Shown: positions 1 through 6,095 of the stretch, in pieces | Numbering within the stretch: position 1 is the first letter of the stretch | Layout: each line of letters opens with the position of its first letter | The notes under the pieces: model-generated | Databases searched by the model: none | Told to the model about the DNA's origin: nothing | What the model saw: only the letters and a program-made list of their open reading frames with translations | Made by a program: the position numbers and the translations under genes | Assembly: GCF_001557215.1 (NCBI RefSeq) | Contig: NZ_LSJM01000178.1 | Span: 1 to 9,508 of the forward strand | Direction: 5' to 3' | Length of the DNA: 9,508 nt | Source of the DNA: Sphingomonas sp. CCH9-E2 | Lineage (GTDB): Bacteria > Pseudomonadota > Alphaproteobacteria > Sphingomonadales > Sphingomonadaceae

Positions 1-8
1 ACCCCCGA

Positions 9-29
9 CCCCTCCCTTTCAGGGAGGGG
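9..29. terminator. GC-rich palindrome downstream of dapE
   Basis: CCCCTCCC (9-16) pairs perfectly with GGGAGGGG (22-29) around a 5-nt loop. It lies 9 bp beyond the dapE stop codon. There is no T-run on either strand, so it is a weak candidate for an intrinsic terminator. It may instead be one of the CCCTCCC/GGGAGGG intergenic inverted repeats that I recall as common in sphingomonad genomes. What lies beyond position 1 is unknown. Confidence 0.45.
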
Positions 30-37
30 AGTGAGGG

Positions 38-1159
38 CTAGCCGAACACCCGCCCCAGCACGCCTGCATAGATCCGCGTCAGCGCGTGGAGATCGTCGAG
101 CGCGACCGCTTCGTCGAGCTTGTGCATCGTCGCGTTGAGCAGGCCGAATTCGACCACCGGGCAGATGCGCGACAGGAAGCGCGCGTCGGATGTGCCGCCG
201 CTGGTGGACAGTTCCGCCTCGACCCCCGTTTCCGCCCGGATTGCGTCCGCCACCAGCGTGGACAGCGCGCCCGGTTGGGTCAGAAACGCCTCGCCATAGG
301 CCCGCCCGTGCACGATTCCGGCGGGGGCATGGGCGTGGACGATATCCTGTACCCGCGCGATCAGCTCGTGCCCGCGATGCTGGTCGTTGAAGCGGATCGA
401 GATGCGCGCCTTGGCCCGGCTCGGGATAACATTGGTGGTGGGGTTGCCGACCTCGAGGTCGATCACTTCGATGTTCGATGGCTGGAACCAGTCGGTGCCT
501 TCATCCAGCACGATCGCGTCGATCTCCGCCAGCGCGCGGATCAGGCGCGGGACGGGATTGTCGGCGAGATGCGGGTAGGCGACATGGCCCTGCCGCCCCG
601 GCACTTCGACATCGATCACCGCCGATCCGCGCCGCCCGATCTTGATCGTGTCGCCGAGGCGATGCGCGGAGGTGGGCTCGCCGACGAGGCACAGGTCCGG
701 GGTCAGGCCGCGTGCCGCCATCCGCTCCATGATCGCGAGCGTGCCATAGGTTGCCGGGCCTTCCTCGTCGCCGGTGATGATCAGGCTGACCGTGCCGGAG
801 GCGGGAAGGGGAGCGAGCGCCGCGACGAACGCCGCGATCGCGCCCTTCATGTCGACCGCGCCGCGCCCGTAGAGCAGGTCGCCGCGGATTTCCGGCTCGA
901 ATGCGCCGCTGGCCCAGCCATCGCCGGGCGGTACCACGTCGAGATGGCCGGCAAAGGCGAAGTGCGGCCCCGGCCCGGCGGTGCGGACGGCAAGCAGGTT
1001 TTCGACCGGGCCATCGGGAGCCTCACCCGCAACGAACCGCTCGACATCGAAGCCGAGCGGGATCAGCGCCGCCTCCAGCACGTCGAACACCGTGCCGCGC
1101 GCGGGGGTGATGCTGGGCGCGGCGATCAGCGCCTTGGTCAGGTCGACGACATCGGGCAT
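38..1159 (-). CDS. dapE: Succinyl-diaminopimelate desuccinylase DapE
   Basis: This 373-residue M20-family metallopeptidase hydrolyses N-succinyl-LL-2,6-diaminopimelate to LL-diaminopimelate and succinate, in the succinylase branch of lysine and peptidoglycan-precursor synthesis in the cytoplasm. The di-zinc ligands and catalytic base known from the family are all visible: H72 in AGHLDVVPPG, D103 in GRGAVDMKG, E132 (base) and E133 in GDEEGPA, E161 in VGEPTS and H346 in NATMHKLDE. The dimerisation (lid) domain lies roughly at residues 175-290. Length matches the family (about 375). I chose the ATG at 1159 because AAGGAG stands 6 nt upstream and MPDVVDLTKALI is a usual DapE N-terminus; an in-frame extension to 1222 would run into the divergent cupin gene. 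No dapD or argB is in the window. Confidence 0.96.
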   Translation of the reverse strand: MPDVVDLTKALIAAPSITPARGTVFDVLEAALIPLGFDVERFVAGEAPDGPVENLLAVRTAGPGPHFAFAGHLDVVPPGDGWASGAFEPEIRGDLLYGRGAVDMKGAIAAFVAALAPLPASGTVSLIITGDEEGPATYGTLAIMERMAARGLTPDLCLVGEPTSAHRLGDTIKIGRRGSAVIDVEVPGRQGHVAYPHLADNPVPRLIRALAEIDAIVLDEGTDWFQPSNIEVIDLEVGNPTTNVIPSRAKARISIRFNDQHRGHELIARVQDIVHAHAPAGIVHGRAYGEAFLTQPGALSTLVADAIRAETGVEAELSTSGGTSDARFLSRICPVVEFGLLNATMHKLDEAVALDDLHALTRIYAGVLGRVFG

Positions 1160-1184
1160 AGTTGCTCCTTCAATGGAGGCTCCT

Positions 1185-1631
1185 TTGCCCAAGCTCGACC
1201 TCGACACAATCCCGCAGACCAATGCGACCGGCTATCCCGCCGAATATGCCGATGTCGTGCAGGGTCGCTGGTACCGACGGCTCGCCCCGGCGTCGGGCCT
1301 CACTGATTTCGGCGCGAGTCATGTGACGCTCAAGCCCGGCGCCTGGTCCGCGCACCGCCACTGGCATGAGGGCGAGGACGAGCTGGTGGTGATGCTGGCG
1401 GGCGAGGCGGTGCTGGTCGATGATGCCGGCGAGCATGTCATGCGCCCCGGCGATGTCGCGGCCTTCCCCAAGGGCGACGGCAACGGCCATGTCCTGCAGA
1501 ACCGCAGCGACGCCGATTGCGTATTCGTCGCGATCGGTCGCCCGGCGGCGAGCGACTGCCATTATCCCGACATCGACATGCATCTGGAGAATGGCGTCGG
1601 GTTCAGGCGGAAGGATGGGGGCGGGTTTTAG
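1185..1631 (+). CDS. Single-domain cupin protein
   Basis: This small cytoplasmic cupin (148 residues from the start chosen here) has both conserved motifs. Motif 1 is G52...H59-x-H61-x4-E66-x6-G73 and motif 2 is G89-x5-P95-x-G97-x4-H102-x3-N106. H59, H61, E66 and H102 would be the metal ligands. Substrate and reaction cannot be read from the sequence; the family includes dioxygenases, isomerases and non-enzymatic sugar or ligand binders. I chose the TTG at 1185 because GGAGG (1175-1179) precedes it by 5 nt and the protein then begins MPKLDL. The ATG at 1173 (152 residues) is in frame but has no Shine-Dalgarno sequence. The gene is divergent from dapE with almost no spacer, and its TAG overlaps the stop codon of the convergent GST gene by 4 bp. 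Confidence 0.88.
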   Translation: MPKLDLDTIPQTNATGYPAEYADVVQGRWYRRLAPASGLTDFGASHVTLKPGAWSAHRHWHEGEDELVVMLAGEAVLVDDAGEHVMRPGDVAAFPKGDGNGHVLQNRSDADCVFVAIGRPAASDCHYPDIDMHLENGVGFRRKDGGGF

Positions 1632-2293
1632 ACCGGCGCCTGCTCGAACTGTTCGATCACCCATTCCTCTTCCTGCGCGCCGGCGATCCAGTCCTGCATG
1701 AAGGGATGCTGGAGCACCGCGTTCATGTATGCCGGGGCGAAGCGTGCGACGGGGAGCGAGTAGGTGACGAAGCGGGTCACGACCGGCGCGAACATCACAT
1801 CGACCGCGCCGAACTGTCCGAACAGGAATTCGCCATCGCCGCCGTAACGCGCGCGGGCCTGCGCCCATAGCTCCATGATCCGCTGGATGTCGTGCATCAC
1901 GTCTTCGTCCGGGGTTTTGGGCGGATAGACCTGACGGATGTTCATGCTGTGCTTGCGGCGCAGCGCGGCATAGCCCGAATGCATCTCGGCCGCCATCGAC
2001 CGCGCCATCGCGCGCGCGGCCGGGTCGGTCGGCCAGAATTTGTCGCCGCCCGACTTTTCGTTCAGATATTCGACGATGGCGAGGCTGTCCCACACCACCG
2101 CGTCGCCATCCCACAGGATCGGCACCTTGCCCGATGACGGCGCGAACTCGTCGCCTTCGCGCCGTTTGTCCCAATCCTGATCGTAGAGCGGGACGACCAC
2201 CTCCTCGAACGGAAGCCCGGAGAGCTTGCATGCGAGCCAGCCGCGCAGCGACCAGGAGGAATAGGCCTTGTTGCCGATGAAGAGCTTGAGCAT
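1628..2293 (-). CDS. Glutathione S-transferase family protein
   Basis: This 221-residue cytosolic GST-fold protein probably conjugates or uses glutathione in detoxification or redox chemistry; the substrate is unknown. The thioredoxin-like N-terminal domain (about residues 1-80) has KLFIGNKAYSSWSLRGW, where the serines at 12-15 could provide the catalytic hydroxyl, the cis-proline motif KVPIL (P58), and WDS (68-70) as the glutathione gamma-glutamyl contact. The all-helical C-terminal domain contains the FGAVDVMFAP helix-cap region. Length is normal for the superfamily. The ATG at 2293 fits the usual MLKLFIGNKAYSSWS start. No Shine-Dalgarno is visible, and a possible promoter ends only 6 nt before the ATG, so the message may be leaderless. 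It diverges from the DCC gene and converges on the cupin. Confidence 0.92.
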   Translation of the reverse strand: MLKLFIGNKAYSSWSLRGWLACKLSGLPFEEVVVPLYDQDWDKRREGDEFAPSSGKVPILWDGDAVVWDSLAIVEYLNEKSGGDKFWPTDPAARAMARSMAAEMHSGYAALRRKHSMNIRQVYPPKTPDEDVMHDIQRIMELWAQARARYGGDGEFLFGQFGAVDVMFAPVVTRFVTYSLPVARFAPAYMNAVLQHPFMQDWIAGAQEEEWVIEQFEQAPV

Positions 2294-2299
2294 CGCGCG

Positions 2300-2328
2300 G
2301 GGATAGCGGCGGGGCGGGGATGGGGCAA
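2300..2328 (-). promoter_or_regulatory. Possible promoter of the GST gene
   Basis: On the minus strand TTGCCC (2328-2323) and TATCCC (2305-2300) are separated by 17 bp, matching the sigma70 consensus at 4/6 and 3/6 positions. The -10 element ends 6 bp before the GST ATG, which would put the transcription start at or next to the start codon. This is inferred from position and weak consensus only; in GC-rich DNA such matches arise by chance. Confidence 0.3.
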
Positions 2329-2372
2329 CCTGTCCACTATGGTCGAAGCGGCGGCGGTGGTAGACGGTCGCC

Positions 2373-2735
2373 ATGACCCACGTCACCGTCTGGTACGACG
2401 GCCAATGCCCGTTGTGCGTTCGCGAGATCGCGCTGATGCGGCGACTCGACCGGCGTGGGCGAATCGCGTTCGTCGCGATCGAGGGGCTGGGCGATGGCGC
2501 ATGCCCGGTCGATCGGGCGGAGTTGCTCGCCCGCTTCCATGCGCGGGAGAATGGCCGATTGCTGTCCGGCGCGGCGGCATTCGCGGCGATGTGGCGCGCG
2601 ATCCCGCTGCTCCGCCCGCTGGGGCTGGCGGCGCGTAACCATGTGGTGCTCGCGCTGCTGGAGCGCGGCTATCGCGCATTCCTGCGCGTCCGACCCCGTC
2701 TCCAGCGCTGGGCGAGACGCGTTCCGCCCGCCTGA
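2373..2735 (+). CDS. DCC-family (DUF393) thiol-disulfide protein
   Basis: This 120-residue protein belongs to the DCC/YuxK family, named for the N-terminal DxxCxxC motif. Here it is Y8-D9-G10-Q11-C12-P13-L14-C15 at the end of the first beta strand, a thioredoxin-like CxxC arrangement. A weakly conserved helical tail follows (ARNHVVLALLERGYRAFLRVRP, about 84-105 of the protein; key residues R85, N86, Y95, R96). It has no signal peptide, so it is probably cytosolic. A dithiol redox role is inferred from the motif; no physiological substrate is established to my knowledge. The ATG at 2373 places the YDGxCPLC motif at the usual distance from the start; the Shine-Dalgarno is poor. It lies 70 bp upstream of the S9 peptidase gene in the same direction and might be co-transcribed with it. 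Confidence 0.9.
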   Translation: MTHVTVWYDGQCPLCVREIALMRRLDRRGRIAFVAIEGLGDGACPVDRAELLARFHARENGRLLSGAAAFAAMWRAIPLLRPLGLAARNHVVLALLERGYRAFLRVRPRLQRWARRVPPA

Positions 2736-2805
2736 CCATTTCGCTTGCACGGCGGCCGCTGACGCGACAGGTTGCGCGCCGGGGCCGGTTGCGCAGGGGG
2801 AAGTA

Positions 2806-4752
2806 ATGTCACGTAAGTTCATGATCTTGGTCGCTGGTCTTGCGACGATCGGTGCCGCGCCGGCGGCGCAGAATCCGTCGCCCGCACCGGCCCCTGCGCG
2901 CGCCGCGCCCGCGCCCCTGCCGGTCGAGGTATTTGCCCAGCTGCCGCAGATCGAGAATCCGGCGCTGTCGCCCGATGGCACGCGGCTGCTCGCCCGGGTC
3001 GCGCGTAACGGGCAGATGCTGCTCGCGATGATCCCGCTCGATGGCAAGACGCCGCCGTCCTTTTACAATCCGGGCAAGTCCGACCTCAACTGGTGGCGCT
3101 GGGTCAATGACGAATGGGCCGTGGTCGGTATCGGCCGCGAACAGCCGCTGGAGGGCGAGAATTTCTACTTCCGGCGTGCCGTCAGCCTGAACGTCAAGAC
3201 TTCGGCCATGGCGGTACTTGCCGGGAAGCAAGCGGCGCAGATCGGCGACGATGTCATCTGGACCGCGCGCGATGGCACGCCGCGGCTGATGCTGGCCTAT
3301 CAGGGCTCGATCTATACCAACACGATCGACTTCTGGGCGCGGGTCGAGGAATTCGATCTTGCCACCGGCAAGAGCAAGCTGGTGCAGGGGCCGCGCGAAG
3401 GCGTGCTCGACTGGTATGCCGACCGCGATGGCGTGGTGCGCATGGGCATCGGTTCGTCGCTCGACGGACGCACCAGCCGGTTGCTCTATCGCGAAGCCGC
3501 CGACAGCCCCGTGCGGACGATCGACCGTACGCGCGGCCCGGATGACCGCATGACCATTCCGTCGATGTTCCTGCGCGACAAGACCAAGGCGCTGATCGTC
3601 GAGGACGATGCCGATGGCTTTTCCGCGCTGTACGAACTCGATCTGACCAGTTTCAAGCGCGGCAAGCAGTTGTTCGCCACGCCGGGCTATGACATCGCCG
3701 GGATCGTCCCGGACCCGGCGGGGGACGGGTTTCTGGGCGTCGCGGTCGAAGAGAACCGGCCGATGACCAAATGGGTCGATCCGGCGATGGCGGCGCTACA
3801 GACCCGGCTGGAGGCGCGGGTCAAGGGCGCGCAGGTCGACATCGCATCGATGAGCCGCGACCAGAGCGCCGCATTGATCCGCGTCAGTGGTCCGGATTCG
3901 CCGGGAGCCTGGCTGCTGTTCAAGCGCGAGGGCGAGGAATTGCTGCCGATCGCCAACGACAATAGCGCAATCGGGTTGAAGCGGCTGCACCCGGTGCGCA
4001 CGATCCGTTACAAGGCGCGCGACGGGGTCGAGATTGCGGCGGTGCTGACGACGCCCAAGGGACGTTCGGGCGCGCTGCCGCTGATCGTCATGCCGCATGG
4101 CGGTCCGCGCGCGCGCGACAGCGAAGTGTGGGACTGGTGGACGCAGTTCCTGGCTGATCGCGGCTATGTCGTGATCCAGCCCAATTATCGCGGCTCGACC
4201 GGTTACGGCACCAAGTTCATGGAACTGGGCGAGGGTCAATGGGGTCGCGCGATGCAGGATGACCTCGACGATTCGGTCAAGGCGCTCGCCGCGCTGGGCA
4301 TCGCCGATCCCAAGCGCGTGTGCATGGTCGGCGCGTCCTATGGCGGCTATGCCGCGCTGCGGGCGGCCCAGCGCGACAGCGACAAATATCGCTGCGCCAT
4401 TTCCTATGCCGGCGTGTCCGACCTCAACCGGATGATCCGCTATCAGAGCAATTTCCTCTATTCCAAGTCGCGCGGCGACTGGCTGCGGCGGCAGGCAAGC
4501 GACCTCAAGGACGTGTCGCCGGTCAATTTCGCGGGGTCGTTCAGCATCCCGGTGCTGATCATGCACGGCAAGGAAGACCGCGTCGTGCCGATGGTCCAGT
4601 CGCAGGTCATGGCGCAAAAGCTGAAGAGCGCGGGCAAGGACGTGACCTATATCGTCCAGCCGCTGGGCGACCATCACTTCTCGCGCCAGGAGGACCGGCT
4701 CGAGTTCCTGAAGGCGATGGAGGCGTTTCTCGCCAAGCATAACCCGGCCTGA
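2806..4752 (+). CDS. Secreted S9-family (prolyl oligopeptidase-like) serine peptidase
   Basis: This 648-residue protein has a probable Sec signal peptide (MSRKFMILVAGLATIGAAPAA, cleavage near A20-A21, no lipobox), then a Pro/Ala-rich linker, a beta-propeller-like region (about 40-395) and a C-terminal alpha/beta-hydrolase peptidase domain (about 400-648). The catalytic triad expected for family S9 is visible: S511 in VGASYGGYAA, D591 in HGKEDRVVP and H624 in LGDHHFSRQ. The oxyanion region MPHGGPRARD and the downstream NYRGSTGYG are also typical. It probably cleaves short peptides in the periplasm; its specificity (dipeptidyl, acylaminoacyl or oligopeptidase) cannot be told from sequence. I chose the ATG at 2806, preceded by GGGGGAAG, because it starts the signal peptide; the open frame extends further upstream through the DCC gene but that is a shadow. 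A strong terminator follows the stop. Confidence 0.94.
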   Translation: MSRKFMILVAGLATIGAAPAAQNPSPAPAPARAAPAPLPVEVFAQLPQIENPALSPDGTRLLARVARNGQMLLAMIPLDGKTPPSFYNPGKSDLNWWRWVNDEWAVVGIGREQPLEGENFYFRRAVSLNVKTSAMAVLAGKQAAQIGDDVIWTARDGTPRLMLAYQGSIYTNTIDFWARVEEFDLATGKSKLVQGPREGVLDWYADRDGVVRMGIGSSLDGRTSRLLYREAADSPVRTIDRTRGPDDRMTIPSMFLRDKTKALIVEDDADGFSALYELDLTSFKRGKQLFATPGYDIAGIVPDPAGDGFLGVAVEENRPMTKWVDPAMAALQTRLEARVKGAQVDIASMSRDQSAALIRVSGPDSPGAWLLFKREGEELLPIANDNSAIGLKRLHPVRTIRYKARDGVEIAAVLTTPKGRSGALPLIVMPHGGPRARDSEVWDWWTQFLADRGYVVIQPNYRGSTGYGTKFMELGEGQWGRAMQDDLDDSVKALAALGIADPKRVCMVGASYGGYAALRAAQRDSDKYRCAISYAGVSDLNRMIRYQSNFLYSKSRGDWLRRQASDLKDVSPVNFAGSFSIPVLIMHGKEDRVVPMVQSQVMAQKLKSAGKDVTYIVQPLGDHHFSRQEDRLEFLKAMEAFLAKHNPA

Positions 4753-4763
4753 GCCGCAGAAAA

Positions 4764-4791
4764 GAGACGCCCGGGAAGGCCCGGGCGTCTC
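4764..4791. terminator. Bidirectional intrinsic terminator between S9 peptidase and lipoprotein genes
   Basis: GAGACGCCCGGG (4764-4775) pairs perfectly with CCCGGGCGTCTC (4780-4791) around a 4-nt loop, giving a 12-bp GC-rich stem 11 bp after the S9 peptidase stop. On the plus strand it is followed by a weak CCTTGTT. On the minus strand it is followed by TTTT (complement of 4760-4763, AAAA). It can therefore serve both convergent genes. Confidence 0.85.
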
Positions 4792-4810
4792 CCTTGTTCG
4801 CCTTGGCGAT

Positions 4811-4851
4811 ACGTGAGGGTTGGCGAAACTCAGTTCCGCCAACCATCACGT
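4811..4851. repeat. 41-nt near-perfect palindrome after the lipoprotein gene
   Basis: ACGTGAGGGTTGGCG (4811-4825) is the inverted complement of CGCCAACCATCACGT (4837-4851) at 14 of 15 positions. The interior continues with AAC (4827-4829) and GTT (4833-4835) around a TCA centre. Read as minus-strand RNA it is a 19-position stem with one mismatch, one G-U pair and a 3-nt loop, starting 4 nt after the lipoprotein stop codon. It could be a 3'-end stem, a REP-like element or a protein-binding palindrome. No T-run follows. Confidence 0.75.
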
Positions 4852-4855
4852 TGGT

Positions 4856-5356
4856 TCAGTCTTCGAGGCCCGCGAGCTTCGGCCCGATGGTCTTGGCGAC
4901 ATCGGCACGCACCGAGTCGTTGTGCGCCTTTACCGTCATGACGACCTTGCCATCCTTGTCGAGCAGCACTGCTTCCTCGCTCGAGCCTTCCGGTGCCAGC
5001 CGGACGATCAGCGGGCGCGGATACAGCCGATTACTTGCGCCGTTCGCGCCATCGACGATTGCGCCAACGCCACCGCCAAGCAGGATGTTGCCAAAAGCCG
5101 AACCGCCCAGCTTGGACTGAATCAAGATGTAAGTGGACTTGTAGCCAGCCAAGCTGATGTCCGCGCGCCTGTCATCTTTGCGCTTGAATTTGAGCGTGCA
5201 AGGCGTGGTGCACGTTTCACCGCTCGTGAACTTGACTTGAGCCCCATCTGGCTTCGACTGGGTCGCATAGTTGACGTTCGGTCCATTCATAACCGTTGCA
5301 CAACCACTAAGGCTCACGGCCAGAAGAGCCGTGGCCGCCACAGATACTAACTTCAT
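4856..5356 (-). CDS. Small lipoprotein with PEGA-like domain
   Basis: This 166-residue protein is a predicted lipoprotein. The N-terminus MKLVSVAATALLAVSLSGC ends in an L-S-G-C lipobox with the acylated cysteine at C19; residue 20 is Ala, which does not suggest inner-membrane retention. The body resembles the PEGA fold: KPDGAQVKF, then C49-x-T-P-C53-T-L, then an I-x-L-x-GYK strand. A glycine-rich segment (GNILLGGGVGAIVDGANGA, about 89-107) and YPRPLIVRL follow; such segments recur in small lipoproteins of this kind. Function is unknown. C49 and C53 could form a disulfide in the periplasm. I chose the ATG at 5356 because it starts the signal peptide; GGGGAA lies about 9 nt upstream. The gene and leader are AT-richer than their surroundings and stand alone, 97 bp downstream of engB. 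Confidence 0.85.
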   Translation of the reverse strand: MKLVSVAATALLAVSLSGCATVMNGPNVNYATQSKPDGAQVKFTSGETCTTPCTLKFKRKDDRRADISLAGYKSTYILIQSKLGGSAFGNILLGGGVGAIVDGANGASNRLYPRPLIVRLAPEGSSEEAVLLDKDGKVVMTVKAHNDSVRADVAKTIGPKLAGLED

Positions 5357-5378
5357 GAAATAGGTTCCCCAGTTCGAA

Positions 5379-5396
5379 TCGTCTCCGGTGAGACGA
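5379..5396 (-). promoter_or_regulatory. Hairpin in the leader of the lipoprotein gene
   Basis: TCGTCTC (5379-5385) and GAGACGA (5390-5396) form a perfect 7-bp stem with a 4-nt loop. It lies in the engB-lipoprotein gap, 22 bp upstream of the lipoprotein ATG. No T-run follows on either strand, so it is not a convincing terminator for the engB operon. It may be a leader stem or operator. I found no convincing promoter in this gap. Confidence 0.45.
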
Positions 5397-5453
5397 CAGT
5401 GGGAACATTGTCGGATAAGCCTCTGACAGCAAGCGTAATTTTCGGGACAGAAA

Positions 5454-6095
5454 CTAGATACTAACGGCCTCGACCACCGCGGCGCGCAGCTCGGCAATGC
5501 CGTCATTCTTCTCGCTCGACGTAGCGAGGATGTCGGGATGGGCGGCCGGACGCTTGCGCGCTTCGGCGATGGCGCGTTCGGTTACTTCGGCAAGCTCGGC
5601 CGGCTTGATCTTGTCGCCCTTGGTCAGGACGATGCGATAGCTGACCGCTGCTGCGTCGAGCATGTCGAGGATCTCGCGGTCGACATCCTTGATGCCGTGG
5701 CGGCTGTCGATCAGCACCAGCACGCGCTTGAGCACGTCGCGCCCGCGCAGATAGTCGTTCACCAGGAAGCGCCACTTTTTGACGATATCCTTGGGCGCCT
5801 TGGCAAAGCCATAGCCGGGCATGTCGACCAGGCGGAACTTCACCGGATCGCCCACGTCGAAGAAGTTCAGTTCCTGCGTCCGCCCCGGCGTGTTCGACGT
5901 GCGCGCCAGCGCGTTGCGCCCGGTCAGAGCGTTGAGCAGCGAGGATTTGCCGACGTTCGATCGCCCGGCAAACGCGACTTCCGGCACGATCGCGTCGGGC
6001 AGGAAGTTGAGCGCAGGCGCGGATTTGAGGAACGCGACCGGACCCGCAAAGGTCTTGCGCGCGCCCTCGATCAGCTCGGGGTCGAATTCGGTCAC
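5454..6095 (-). CDS. engB: Ribosome biogenesis GTP-binding protein YihA/YsxC (EngB)
   Basis: This 213-residue TRAFAC-class GTPase is needed for assembly of the 50S subunit in bacteria where it has been studied. All G motifs are present: G1 GRSNVGKS (44-51), G2 threonine in TPGRTQ (69-74), G3 DMPG (91-94), G4 TKGD (158-161) and G5 TSS (192-194). The family hallmarks [12 protein letters not shown] and [14 protein letters not shown] are intact. Length is normal. The start is a GTG at 6095, overlapping the yidC TGA as GTGA; there is no alternative in-frame ATG before the G3 motif, and AAGGGGA lies within the end of yidC. This suggests translational coupling to yidC. It is the last gene of the rpmH operon here, with no obvious terminator after it. 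Confidence 0.97.
   Translation of the reverse strand: MTEFDPELIEGARKTFAGPVAFLKSAPALNFLPDAIVPEVAFAGRSNVGKSSLLNALTGRNALARTSNTPGRTQELNFFDVGDPVKFRLVDMPGYGFAKAPKDIVKKWRFLVNDYLRGRDVLKRVLVLIDSRHGIKDVDREILDMLDAAAVSYRIVLTKGDKIKPAELAEVTERAIAEARKRPAAHPDILATSSEKNDGIAELRAAVVEAVSI

Noticed and set aside
86..1306. A 406-codon open frame on the plus strand opposite dapE
   Set aside because: It is a GC-bias shadow of dapE with low-complexity Arg/Ala/Gly/Asp composition and no domain; dapE has all its catalytic residues.
3796..4842. A 348-codon open frame on the minus strand opposite the S9 peptidase
   Set aside because: The S9 catalytic triad on the plus strand is intact. The opposite frame is His/Arg/Ala-rich, and its start crosses the terminator and palindromes.
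5411..5419. A possible DnaA box (TTATCCGAC, minus strand) near the rpmH operon, hinting at oriC
   Set aside because: It is a single poor match to TTATCCACA with no cluster and no dnaA, dnaN or AT-rich unwinding region in the window.
5357..5453. A lipoprotein promoter such as TTGCTG with AATGTT on the minus strand
   Set aside because: The -10 matches only 3/6, and several alternatives score equally in this AT-richer gap, so no promoter is called.
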